A stretch of 5,892 nt of DNA from Planctomycetota bacterium (lineage in GTDB: Bacteria; Planctomycetota; GCA-002687715; DRQF01). The first letter of the stretch is position 1; each line of letters begins with the position of its first letter. The notes under the pieces were generated by a model. That model was not told the DNA's origin, searched no databases, and was given only the letters and a program-made list of their open reading frames with translations. Position numbers and translations under genes: made by a program. The stretch spans positions 1-5,892 of the forward strand of contig WFTN01000093.1 of the NCBI GenBank assembly GCA_015485455.1, written 5' to 3'. Positions 1 to 5,892 of the stretch are shown piece by piece.

Positions 1-2156
1 ACTAAGGGCTGACCCTCACCGTTCTTCGCTGGGCGAATTTCGTAAAGGGCCACAACTGTATGACCTGCTCCGATCTCACCAGCATCCTTGGTATCGTCGT
101 TGAAATCCTCTGCCGCCAAGAGGCGGTTCGTATAGCCCAAGAGACGGTAAGATGCCACTTCGGTGGGATTAAACTCCACTTGCAACTTGCAGTCCTTGGC
201 CACCGTGACCAAAGTGCCTTCCAATTCTTCCACCAAGACCTTGTTGGCTTCTTTGTTGCTATCAATGTAGGCGTAATGACCATTGCCCTTGTTAGCCAAG
301 GCTTCCATCTTATCGTCTTTGATGTTGCCAGTGCCAAACCCAAGCACGCTCAGGAAAATGCCCGTCTTGGCCTTTTCTTTGATCATCTTGATGAGAGAAC
401 TGGTATCACTCACGCCAACGTTGAAGTCGCCGTCGGTACACAAGATCACCCGGTTCGTCCCTTCCACATCAAAATTCTCACTGGCAGTCTTGTAGGCCAG
501 CTCAATACCCGAAGCGCCATGAGTCGAGCCCTTGGCGGTAAGCCTATCCAAGGCAGCCAAAATCACGCTCTTTTCATGACCTCGGGTTGCGGGAAGAACC
601 AAACCCGAAGAACCGGCGTAGGTGACGATGGTCACCCGGTCATCTTCACCCAATTGCTTCACCATGGCTTTGAGACCACGAACCAACAAAGGCAATTTGT
701 CCGCTGATTTCATTGAACCAGAAACATCAATCAAGAAAACCAAATTGCTTGGGCCACGGGCATCCCGAGCAATCGTCTTAGCCCGAAAGCCAATGCGCAA
801 AAGCCGATTCTCCAAATTCCACGGGCAAGAAGCCACCTCAGCGTGGATACGAAGAGGCTCGCCGAATTCTGGTTGGGGATCATCATAGTGAAAGTAATTC
901 ACCATTTCGTCCACGCGCACAGCATCCTTTGGAGGCCAAACTCCGGAATTAAGATGGCGACGCACGTTGGCGTATGATGCTGTGTCAACATCTAAGCCTA
1001 TGGTTGAAAGCGGGCTCACACCCACCAGGGAGAAGTCGTTTTCACGAACTGCGGCGTAGCTCTCTCCTGAGCTATCAGCTTTGGTCGTTTCGTCCAAAGA
1101 GGAATGGCGAGGTTGCATTTCTGTGACAAACTTTCTTGCCTTTCTCCCGTTGGTTAGTCCCTTCGCTATCAACTCTCTCTTACGCAATCGTTGTGATTTC
1201 TTGCGAGCATCCAAGGACCTCGACGCCCTTCTCTTGTTTCCGGAATGCCGGCCAAAGTAGCCTCCCCCCGCACCACCGCCTAACCCCAGGGACATGGCGC
1301 CCAAACTCTTCTTTCCTGGTTTCGCGCCCCCACGGTCAGCCCGAGATCCCCCAACCCAGGCTCCACCCGTGGTCGCAGAACCAGGGTTCAAATTTCCAGG
1401 GGAACCAGGTACTGGGCTTCCTCCACCTCCCGGTGCAGGGCCGCCACCAGGGGTGTTCAAAAAAGTAACTCCGACAGTTGAATTGCCATGTTGGTCGCTG
1501 CTTGAACCCTTGGCAGAGCCTTGGGCCTGATCAGGAGCTATTGTTCGGGTTCTCTTCAACTCCTCTTTCAAGCGGTCAACGACCTCACCGCGGTCCCGAG
1601 AAATTGTCACCTCGGAGTGGGTGATGCGAGAATTATCCTTCAAGTCCCCAGGCTTTAGTTCGCCAGCTAAATTCAATCTCACTTGATCTATTGATAGAGG
1701 CTGACTCTCAGTGTCCGTCCCAGTCGTTTGATGCCGCTCGCGGTATTCGGAAACAGTTAAAGCCGAAGCGTCCTTTTTCATGGCTGTAAGTTCTTTGGTG
1801 ATGACCAATTCTTCGCCACGGGGACCGTTATTGCCTCCAGCAAAACTAATTGCTCCACTGATCGCCAATATCATCCCTGCGGCAACAGCGAAGGGCCGAA
1901 GATCAGCAAAGAACCCTGGCTTGGCCACAGTCGAGCCCGTCACTTTCTCAATGACACCCCGTCTTTTGGGATCAAGTCCAGGAGCGTCTTCTTCAGACAT
2001 CTTGGCCTTAAGCTCGGTGGTGAGACCCACCATGTCATCGAAGAATGATTTGGCGGCCAGATCATTCGTGACCAAGTTTAGGGCTTTTTTCTTCTCATCG
2101 CCTTGGAGTTCTCCTAAGGCCAAAGAAGTCAGCATGATTTCATCAGTTATGTTCAT
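1..2156 (-). CDS. Membrane-anchored YfbK-type vWA protein with anti-sigma-like N-terminus (3' end outside window)
   Basis: An uninterrupted frame of 718 codons starts at 2156 and is still open at the left edge. Residues 1-75 are acidic and helical with an 'LALGEL' motif (12-17), resembling the cytoplasmic sigma-binding part of anti-sigma factors, but without a HxxxCxxC zinc site. Residues about 89-107 form one hydrophobic membrane helix. Residues 236-300 are Gly/Pro rich and 307-343 strongly basic. From about 363 comes the YfbK N-terminal region (DVDTASYANVRRHL, then VDEMVNYFHYDDP), then a vWA domain (about 469-640) with a complete MIDAS: D477-S479-S481 (DVSGS), T545 and D575 (TDGD). The YfbK C-terminal domain begins near 650 (AGHTVVALYEI) and is cut by the window. 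The start is set by an AAGGAG site six bases upstream. It follows the sigma gene by one base, so I infer an anti-sigma factor whose outer part senses or binds a ligand. The family is certain; the anti-sigma role is inferred. Confidence 0.93.
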   Translation of the reverse strand, partial: MNITDEIMLTSLALGELQGDEKKKALNLVTNDLAAKSFFDDMVGLTTELKAKMSEEDAPGLDPKRRGVIEKVTGSTVAKPGFFADLRPFAVAAGMILAISGAISFAGGNNGPRGEELVITKELTAMKKDASALTVSEYRERHQTTGTDTESQPLSIDQVRLNLAGELKPGDLKDNSRITHSEVTISRDRGEVVDRLKEELKRTRTIAPDQAQGSAKGSSSDQHGNSTVGVTFLNTPGGGPAPGGGGSPVPGSPGNLNPGSATTGGAWVGGSRADRGGAKPGKKSLGAMSLGLGGGAGGGYFGRHSGNKRRASRSLDARKKSQRLRKRELIAKGLTNGRKARKFVTEMQPRHSSLDETTKADSSGESYAAVRENDFSLVGVSPLSTIGLDVDTASYANVRRHLNSGVWPPKDAVRVDEMVNYFHYDDPQPEFGEPLRIHAEVASCPWNLENRLLRIGFRAKTIARDARGPSNLVFLIDVSGSMKSADKLPLLVRGLKAMVKQLGEDDRVTIVTYAGSSGLVLPATRGHEKSVILAALDRLTAKGSTHGASGIELAYKTASENFDVEGTNRVILCTDGDFNVGVSDTSSLIKMIKEKAKTGIFLSVLGFGTGNIKDDKMEALANKGNGHYAYIDSNKEANKVLVEELEGTLVTVAKDCKLQVEFNPTEVASYRLLGYTNRLLAAEDFNDDTKDAGEIGAGHTVVALYEIRPAKNGEGQPL

Positions 2157-2157
2157 G

Positions 2158-2718
2158 TTATTCTCCTTGTGCTCGCTTGGTGCCCTGAGCCGGGATGGCG
2201 AGCTTCGCTCTCAACGAGCGCAAAGCGGTATGGATCAAAACGCCGACGTGGGAGATTGAGACCTCCATCACCGAACCTATCTCGCGATAACTCAGGCCTT
2301 GTTGAAACTTGAGCCTGAGGATTTCTTGCTCACGAGGCGGCAACACGGAAACTGATGCCAAGATGCAATTGAGATGATCCCGTTTTTCTGCAACCTGCGC
2401 CGGATCAAAATCCTGGGAAACTTCTTGTGGGTGGGTCACGTCTTCTGCCATGTGGGTCATGCGACTCTCCTTTCGAATCACGTCCAAAGCCCGATTTCGA
2501 CAGACGGTGAAGAGCCAGACCCGTAAGACGGGCTCCGTCTTTTCTTGCTCTTGCAAACACAAACGCAAAAAAGTGTCTTGGACTACGTCTTGAGCCCGTT
2601 CGAGATCGCCTAAGATCTGATAGGCATAGAGGATGAGCTTGCGCTCATGCCGATCCAATGCTTTCATGACCCAGGCTCTGTCCCCGCCCTGTCCAACTTT
2701 GCTGCTCGTTTCCGCCAT
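2158..2718 (-). CDS. ECF-type RNA polymerase sigma factor
   Basis: This 186-residue protein has the two-domain layout and length of extracytoplasmic-function sigma-70 factors. Region 2 spans about residues 23-86: the core-binding segment DLERAQDVVQDTFLRL (38-53) and the -10 recognition segment around VWLFTVCRNRALDVIR (67-82). A variable acidic linker (about 87-117) joins it to region 4 (118-174), which has LPPREQEIL (126-134) and the helix-turn-helix GLSYREIGSVMEVSISHVGV. There is no additional C-terminal domain. The factor should direct RNA polymerase to a small set of promoters. The ATG at 2718 has only a weak Shine-Dalgarno candidate (AGG in ATAGGCAGATCGA), so translation may be low or the start could be M18. 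The next gene starts one base after the stop and encodes a membrane protein with an anti-sigma-like N-terminus, which is the usual arrangement for membrane-controlled ECF factors. The target regulon cannot be read from this window. Confidence 0.95.
   Translation of the reverse strand: MAETSSKVGQGGDRAWVMKALDRHERKLILYAYQILGDLERAQDVVQDTFLRLCLQEQEKTEPVLRVWLFTVCRNRALDVIRKESRMTHMAEDVTHPQEVSQDFDPAQVAEKRDHLNCILASVSVLPPREQEILRLKFQQGLSYREIGSVMEVSISHVGVLIHTALRSLRAKLAIPAQGTKRAQGE
2163..2168 (-). promoter_or_regulatory. Strong ribosome binding site inside the sigma gene
   Basis: On the minus strand AAGGAG lies six bases before the ATG at 2156 and overlaps the last codons of the sigma factor gene, whose TAA ends at 2158. 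This fixes the start of the vWA protein and suggests translational coupling between the two genes. Confidence 0.8.
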
Positions 2719-2742
2719 TCGATCTGCCTATTTACCTATTGC

Positions 2743-2767
2743 CGTTCTTGGGCACGCTTGAAGAACG
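2743..2767 (-). repeat. Inverted repeat in the leader of the sigma gene
   Basis: CGTTCTT at 2743-2749 and AAGAACG at 2761-2767 form a perfect 7-bp inverted repeat with an 11-base spacer, 25 bases before the sigma factor ATG. It could be an operator or a leader hairpin. No T-run follows it, so it is not a classical terminator. Confidence 0.45.
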
Positions 2768-2798
2768 ATCCACATCGCAGTTTCTTAGGAGAAAATTT

Positions 2799-2804
2799 AT
2801 CATA
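2799..2804 (-). promoter_or_regulatory. Possible -10 element for the sigma operon
   Basis: On the minus strand TATGAT, followed by AAATTTTC, lies about 80 bases upstream of the sigma ATG and resembles a housekeeping -10 box. The position 17 bases further upstream is pyrimidine-rich without a good TTGACA match. I also looked for an ECF-type AAC...CGT pair for autoregulation; GAAAC and CGTT are present but only 12 bases apart, too close. Weak call. Confidence 0.2.
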
Positions 2805-2827
2805 TGAGGAAGAAGGGAAAGAGAAGA

Positions 2828-2857
2828 GCCCAATCACCTCGAACGACGTGATTGGGC
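2828..2857 (-). terminator. Strong hairpin downstream of the small exported protein gene
   Basis: GCCCAATCAC (2828-2837) and GTGATTGGGC (2848-2857) form a perfect 10-bp stem with a 10-base loop. On the minus strand the stem is followed by TCTTCTCTTTCCC, a pyrimidine-rich but not pure T tract. Its place between the end of the 2894-3364 gene and the sigma operon suggests a back-up terminator that insulates the two transcription units. It could alternatively be a regulatory hairpin upstream of the sigma gene. Confidence 0.6.
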
Positions 2858-2879
2858 CAGTTTCATGGAGATGTTTCTC

Positions 2880-2908
2880 AAAAAAGAAAATCTTCAGCGC
2901 TGGTGAAG
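2880..2908 (-). terminator. Intrinsic terminator overlapping the stop codon of the small exported protein gene
   Basis: On the minus strand CTTCA (2908-2904) pairs with TGAAG (2896-2892), followed by ATTTTCTTTTTT (2891-2880). The TGA stop lies in the second arm. The 5-bp stem is short, but the U-rich tail is good, and a second, stronger stem follows about 20 bases later. Confidence 0.55.
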
Positions 2909-3364
2909 TCCCATCACCATGCCATCCTTGAGGCTCACCGCCAGCCCATCAGCAAACACAGCAATGTCGGATATCTGTCCCCGGGTGAACTCTTGAGGTT
3001 GCCCCAAACGCTCCACAAGTTCTTTGACACTTTGACCGACATAGGCGCCCTTTGCGGGTGGTAAGGTTCTCTTGAATTTCAGGTCCCCTTTGGGGTTGAC
3101 CCATAACACCACACCACCAGATAGCCGAACCGTTGGCTCGCCGTCGCCAACTTTACTTTTCTCATAGTAGAGTTCGAGAGATCCAGCTCGCCTACCAGTC
3201 ATTGCAGACGGCACACCAAGAGCATGTATGAGTTCGGTATAAGAACGCCCCAACCATTCAGAGTCATTCTTAAGGACTGGCCTTTCTTCCGCTTGGGCCG
3301 GAATCCAAGCCACCATGCAGGCCACAACCATCAATGCGGAAACACCGAAAAAACGCGTGATCAT
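2894..3364 (-). CDS. Small exported protein with two BamE/SmpA-like LGxP repeats
   Basis: The 156-residue product starts with a Sec signal peptide: basic N-terminus MITR, hydrophobic core 5-21, and a likely cleavage after AQA at residue 25. There is no lipobox, so I expect a soluble periplasmic or secreted protein. The mature part is an internal duplication. Residues 37-52 (WLGRSYTELIHALGVP) align with 108-123 (YVGQSVKELVERLGQP), and each is followed by a strand-rich stretch ending in a hydrophobic 'GG/DG-V' strand (LSGGVVLWV; LKDGMVMGL). The helix-LGxP-strand pattern resembles the BamE/SmpA-type fold, in which short modules pack on envelope partners. This is a pattern match only, and I do not recognise a named family. 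A GGAG site seven bases before the ATG (3372-3375) supports the start. Its promoter must lie in the 50-base gap or within the hydrolase remnant on the other strand. No function can be assigned. Confidence 0.8.
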   Translation of the reverse strand: MITRFFGVSALMVVACMVAWIPAQAEERPVLKNDSEWLGRSYTELIHALGVPSAMTGRRAGSLELYYEKSKVGDGEPTVRLSGGVVLWVNPKGDLKFKRTLPPAKGAYVGQSVKELVERLGQPQEFTRGQISDIAVFADGLAVSLKDGMVMGLHQR

Positions 3365-3371
3365 GTTGATA

Positions 3372-3375
3372 CTCC
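3372..3375 (-). promoter_or_regulatory. Ribosome binding site of the small exported protein
   Basis: GGAG on the minus strand (within CGGAGTATCAAC) lies seven bases before the ATG at 3364, a good Shine-Dalgarno match that selects this start. Confidence 0.65.
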
Positions 3376-3414
3376 GTTTTTGTTTACTCGACTTGGACAG
3401 GCGCGGCAGAATGA

Positions 3415-4107
3415 ATGTGGCAAATCCATACAGTCATGGGTCCCAACCCGAGCTCACGATACAAGTCTCACTTTCGAGGCTACGGTTTAGGATGGGGTCT
3501 AAGCGACATGAGAGGAAATTTGGTTGTATCCCACACCGGTGGTCTTCCGGGCATGCTTTCAAAGACCATTCTCATCCCCGACCTGAACTTGGGCATTGTT
3601 TTGCTGTCGAACACCAGCAACGGCGGTGGCGGTCTTTTCGAATCGGTCACCCGAACCATCGTCGACAGCTATCTTGGGCTGGAAGACTTTGGCTGGATCG
3701 AGAAATTCGTCGCAGCAACTCAAAGACGAGCAAGCCACGGAGACGCGGTTTCGGCCCGGGTTTGGCAAACCGTGGAAAAGGCAAAGAATACAGCAATCGT
3801 TCATGAGAATTTCGTTGGTATCTACGCCGACAAATGGTTCGGCAAGATCGAAGTTTTCATGAAAGGAAAACGCATGTGGATCAAGTGTCTTCGCTCACCC
3901 AAGCTAAATGGCCCCATGCAATTTTACAAAGCCAACACATTCGCGGTGAAATGGGAGTATCAAGATATGGTTGCGGACGCCTTTGTCAACTTCATGCTAG
4001 ACGAAGAAGGTAAAGCTCAAGGGTTTAAGATGAAAGGAATCTCACCCAACATCGATTTCAGCTTCGACTTCCATGATCTCGACCTCAAACGAATCCAATC
4101 CAAATAG
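3415..4107 (+). pseudogene. C-terminal remnant of a class-C beta-lactamase-like serine hydrolase with DUF3471 tail
   Basis: The 230-codon frame begins mid-domain. GYGLGWGLSDMRG (22-34), then SHTGGLPGM (39-47), equivalent to the KTG/HxG box, and IPDLNLGIVLLSN (53-65) are the last part of the beta-lactamase/transpeptidase fold seen in secreted esterase-like serine hydrolases. Residues about 133-228 (FVGIYADKWFGKIEV... to HDLDLKRIQ) match the DUF3471 C-terminal domain. Full-length relatives have roughly 450-520 residues. The signal peptide and the catalytic SxxK and YxN motifs are missing. An in-frame TGA sits directly before the first ATG (3412-3414), there is no Shine-Dalgarno sequence, and neither other upstream frame encodes the missing part. 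I therefore read it as a 5'-truncated pseudogene. The remaining frame is intact, so the truncation may be fairly recent. Expression as a short non-catalytic protein is possible but unsupported. Confidence 0.85.
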
Positions 4108-4126
4108 TTCACCACCTTTTCGTAAA

Positions 4127-4194
4127 CGAGGAGAGGCGGACCGACTTCCAATGCCCGTTCCTCAGAGCCTCTTGTGGCCAGTCTCCCCTCCTCG
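4127..4194. repeat. Long imperfect inverted repeat after the hydrolase remnant
   Basis: CGAGGAG (4127-4133) pairs with CTCCTCG (4188-4194). After single mismatches, GG pairs with CC and GGAC with GTCT (one G-U), enclosing a loop of about 40 bases. It starts 20 bases after the hydrolase stop. No T-run follows on either strand, so it is not a standard intrinsic terminator; it could be an RNA structure or chance pairing. Confidence 0.35.
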
Positions 4195-4493
4195 CCCCTT
4201 GGACGGTTGGGCAGCCTTCGATCTGGCATGTTTTCCGAATAATCACAACAATCTCATAAATGGGTCAAGGCAAGCTTTTCCACCACCAAGAAGATGTCAA
4301 GGGCCCCAGACCAAGACCACAGCTATCACAGATTGCACCGGGCCTCCTTCCAATCGCCACGCCCCGTCAAAGATCAGAAAACTTATTATCTCGTCCTGTT
4401 CAGAATGGTTGCTTTTCATTATCCTTCTGCCGCGGTTGAGCATCGGGGGCAAAGGCTCATCCGTCCAGGCAGTTGACTAGCGGGCACACGTTT

Positions 4494-4518
4494 GTCTGCA
4501 ACAAGAGGATCCGCAGAC
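4494..4518 (+). promoter_or_regulatory. Leader hairpin carrying the putative ribosome binding site in its loop
   Basis: GTCTGC (4494-4499) and GCAGAC (4513-4518) are a perfect 6-bp inverted repeat just before the ATG at 4523. The 13-base loop contains AGAGGA (4504-4509), the only Shine-Dalgarno-like sequence. It is 13 bases from the ATG in linear distance, which is long; folding the intervening arm would change the effective spacing. A role in translation control is inference. Confidence 0.4.
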
Positions 4519-4522
4519 GACC

Positions 4523-5892
4523 ATGGTCTCCAACAAGAATTCATCCACACCGTTCACGCTCTACTCGTGGTCCGACCAAGTCTTTCAACAACTCTTTGCC
4601 CAATCTCCCGATGCACTCATTGTGGCTCAAGAAGATGGCTTGGTCCATTGGGCCAATAGCGCCGCGATCTCCTGGTTAGGGTTAGAACCGAGCGACTTCG
4701 ATCGCCTCCCCCAAACACTGATGCAAAACGGGGAAATCGAGGCAGCCGATGGGCGTGTGGGTGAAGCGCGGGTCTTGGGGTTCCAATGGCAGGAAGAATC
4801 GGCGCGCCTCATTTCGATCCGGGACATCACGTATCGCCACCGTCGGGAAAAGGCACTTCAGCAACGAACCAAACAACTCGAATCCCTCAACGCCAACCTG
4901 GAACACTTAGCCCACTTTGACCCGCTTACCTCGGCCCTCAACCGCCGGGGATTAGAAAGAAAGCTCGCCATTGAAATCGACCGGGCAGACCGGGAAGGCA
5001 CATCTTCTGCAGCGGTCATGATCGACTTTGACAATTTCAAGAAGCTCAATGAAGACTTTGGGCATGCGGTGGCTGACCGGGTCCTGGTTCATGTCACTCG
5101 CATCTTCAAATCCCTGCTGCGCCCTCAAGATTTGGTGGCCAGAATTGGTGGCGACGAGTTCTTGCTCATTCTGCCGGATACAAGAGAAGCAGAGGCCATG
5201 CGAGTAGCCGAGCGACTGCGATCCAGCGTCGAAAGGCAACCTTACCACAGTAGCAACCAAGAAGTGCCGGTCACAATTAGTTTGGGTCTAAGCCAAGTAT
5301 CGGCCCACGACGGCGGGATTTCTCAAGTATTGGCAGACGCCAGATGTGCCTTGGAACAAGGAAAACGCTCAGGAAAGAACTGCGTTGGCATGTCCATTTC
5401 TCAAAGCCAACAAAATCAACCCGGCCTGGAAAACGTCCTGGGACTCCTCAAAGGAGCCGCCGCTATCCGGCCAGTGAATCTCCCAGTCTGGAACTTGCAT
5501 ACCAACGAAGTTGTTGGTCAAGAGATCCTCAGCAGGGGCCCCGTGGGCCCCTTCGAGATGCCCATCGATTTATTCCGTGCCTGCCCAGATGAAGGGGTTG
5601 AAGGAGCTCTCGATCTCCTTTGCTTAAGAAGCTGCATCGCCGCCGGCCTGAAGCTGGCGCAAAAAGGGCAGCAAATATTTCTCAACATCCTCCCCACCAC
5701 CCTGCAAAACGTGGATGCCTCTGTTCTGTTATCCCACTTTCCCGATCACATCCAAGCAGGTCAGTTTTGCATCGAAATCAGCGAACAACACGTGATCGGA
5801 GATCCGGCCAAACTCTGCGGCATTCTCAATAACTTGCGAGAAAGCGGCCTCACCATCGCCATCGATGACGTGGGTTTCGGGCGTAGTTCGCT
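4523..5892 (+). CDS. PAS-GGDEF-EAL cyclic-di-GMP signalling protein (3' end outside window)
   Basis: The frame is open for 456 codons to the right edge. A PAS-like sensor domain (about 17-102, FAQSPDALIVAQEDGLVHWAN) is followed by a short helical linker (103-127) and a GGDEF domain (about 128-290, from HFDPLTSALNRRG). The active-site GGDEF is intact at 209-213, and the allosteric inhibitory site RPQD lies at 200-203, the canonical five residues upstream. The EAL domain begins near 310. Its signature is EIL (E334-L336, in GQEILSRG), and it keeps N388 (FLN), E418 (IEISE) and D448-D449 (IDDVG); the later lysine and glutamate are beyond the window. There is no signal peptide or membrane helix, so a cytoplasmic enzyme is expected. 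It should make c-di-GMP and may also hydrolyse it to pGpG, with activity set by the PAS domain. ATG 4523 is the first start after an in-frame stop at 4478-4480. The gene has no co-directional intact neighbour upstream. Confidence 0.94.
   Translation, partial: MVSNKNSSTPFTLYSWSDQVFQQLFAQSPDALIVAQEDGLVHWANSAAISWLGLEPSDFDRLPQTLMQNGEIEAADGRVGEARVLGFQWQEESARLISIRDITYRHRREKALQQRTKQLESLNANLEHLAHFDPLTSALNRRGLERKLAIEIDRADREGTSSAAVMIDFDNFKKLNEDFGHAVADRVLVHVTRIFKSLLRPQDLVARIGGDEFLLILPDTREAEAMRVAERLRSSVERQPYHSSNQEVPVTISLGLSQVSAHDGGISQVLADARCALEQGKRSGKNCVGMSISQSQQNQPGLENVLGLLKGAAAIRPVNLPVWNLHTNEVVGQEILSRGPVGPFEMPIDLFRACPDEGVEGALDLLCLRSCIAAGLKLAQKGQQIFLNILPTTLQNVDASVLLSHFPDHIQAGQFCIEISEQHVIGDPAKLCGILNNLRESGLTIAIDDVGFGRSS

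Larger units (their letters stand above)
4108..4522. other. 415-base intergenic region, no convincing gene
   Basis: Short open frames on both strands here give compositionally odd translations without recognisable motifs or ribosome binding sites. The region holds a long imperfect hairpin (4127-4194). It also has a TATTAT (4384-4389) that resembles a -10 box but lacks a matching -35, a TTGACT (4473-4478) without a good -10 at the right spacing, and the leader hairpin of the next gene. The promoter of the PAS-GGDEF-EAL gene is presumably here but cannot be fixed by eye. Confidence 0.6.

Noticed and set aside
60..707. Long plus-strand open frame of 215 codons
   Set aside because: It lies antisense to the conserved vWA/YfbK coding sequence, has no recognisable domain and no ribosome binding site; it is a shadow of the minus-strand gene.
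1250..1460. Possible repeat array in the Gly/Pro coding stretch
   Set aside because: The GGT/CCC-rich DNA is irregular and explained by a low-complexity protein linker; there are no equal-length repeats with spacers as in a CRISPR array or a tandem repeat.
1780..2259. Plus-strand frame of 159 codons opposite the N-terminus of the vWA protein
   Set aside because: It is antisense to the membrane helix and the sigma/vWA junction. Its Ser/Ala-rich translation has no family features.
3315..3806. Plus-strand frame of 163 codons overlapping the exported protein and the hydrolase remnant
   Set aside because: It crosses two better-supported coding regions in the wrong frame, and its Arg/Ser-rich translation resembles no protein family.
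4017..4229. Minus-strand frame of 70 codons
   Set aside because: It is partly antisense to the DUF3471 region and has no motif or start signal.
4073..4480. Plus-strand frame of 135 codons in the intergenic region
   Set aside because: It starts inside the hydrolase remnant, has no ribosome binding site, and its Pro/Ser/Asn-rich composition fits non-coding DNA.
1..5892. tRNA or rRNA genes, insertion sequences, CRISPR arrays
   Set aside because: No cloverleaf-like segment, rRNA core sequence, transposase motif, terminal inverted repeat pair or regular repeat-spacer pattern was seen on either strand.

Overview
The window is a bacterial chromosomal segment of about 50% GC with four protein-coding genes, one gene remnant and short non-coding gaps. 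Two genes run off the window: one on the left edge (minus strand) and one on the right edge (plus strand). The organism cannot be named from this sequence. An ECF sigma factor coupled to a membrane-anchored YfbK-type von Willebrand A protein with an 'ALGEL'-type anti-sigma N-terminus is most familiar from Planctomycetota/Verrucomicrobiota and similar environmental lineages. That placement is an inference, not something the sequence proves.

Left half (1-2718, minus strand): an ECF RNA polymerase sigma factor (2158-2718) is followed after one base by a large gene (start 2156, running off at position 1). This second protein has a short cytoplasmic anti-sigma-like N-terminus, one transmembrane helix, a Gly/Pro-rich then strongly basic linker, and a YfbK-type vWA domain with an intact MIDAS metal site. 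A strong ribosome binding site for it lies inside the end of the sigma gene. Together they look like a two-gene signalling unit in which the membrane vWA protein would hold and release the sigma factor.

Middle (2719-4107): a small exported protein (2894-3364, minus strand) is built of two copies of a BamE/SmpA-like 'LGxP' unit and ends in an intrinsic terminator, with a second strong hairpin further downstream. It is divergent from, and about 50 bp away from, the C-terminal fragment of a class-C beta-lactamase-like serine hydrolase with a DUF3471 tail (3415-4107, plus strand). That fragment lacks its catalytic N-terminal half and is probably a pseudogene.

Right part (4108-5892): a 415-base gap without a convincing gene, containing a long imperfect hairpin, leads to a PAS-GGDEF-EAL protein (start 4523, open at the right edge). 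The diguanylate cyclase motif and inhibitory site are intact. The EAL domain carries an EIL variant but keeps the metal-ligand positions visible here. The start region can fold into a hairpin that places the putative ribosome binding site in its loop.
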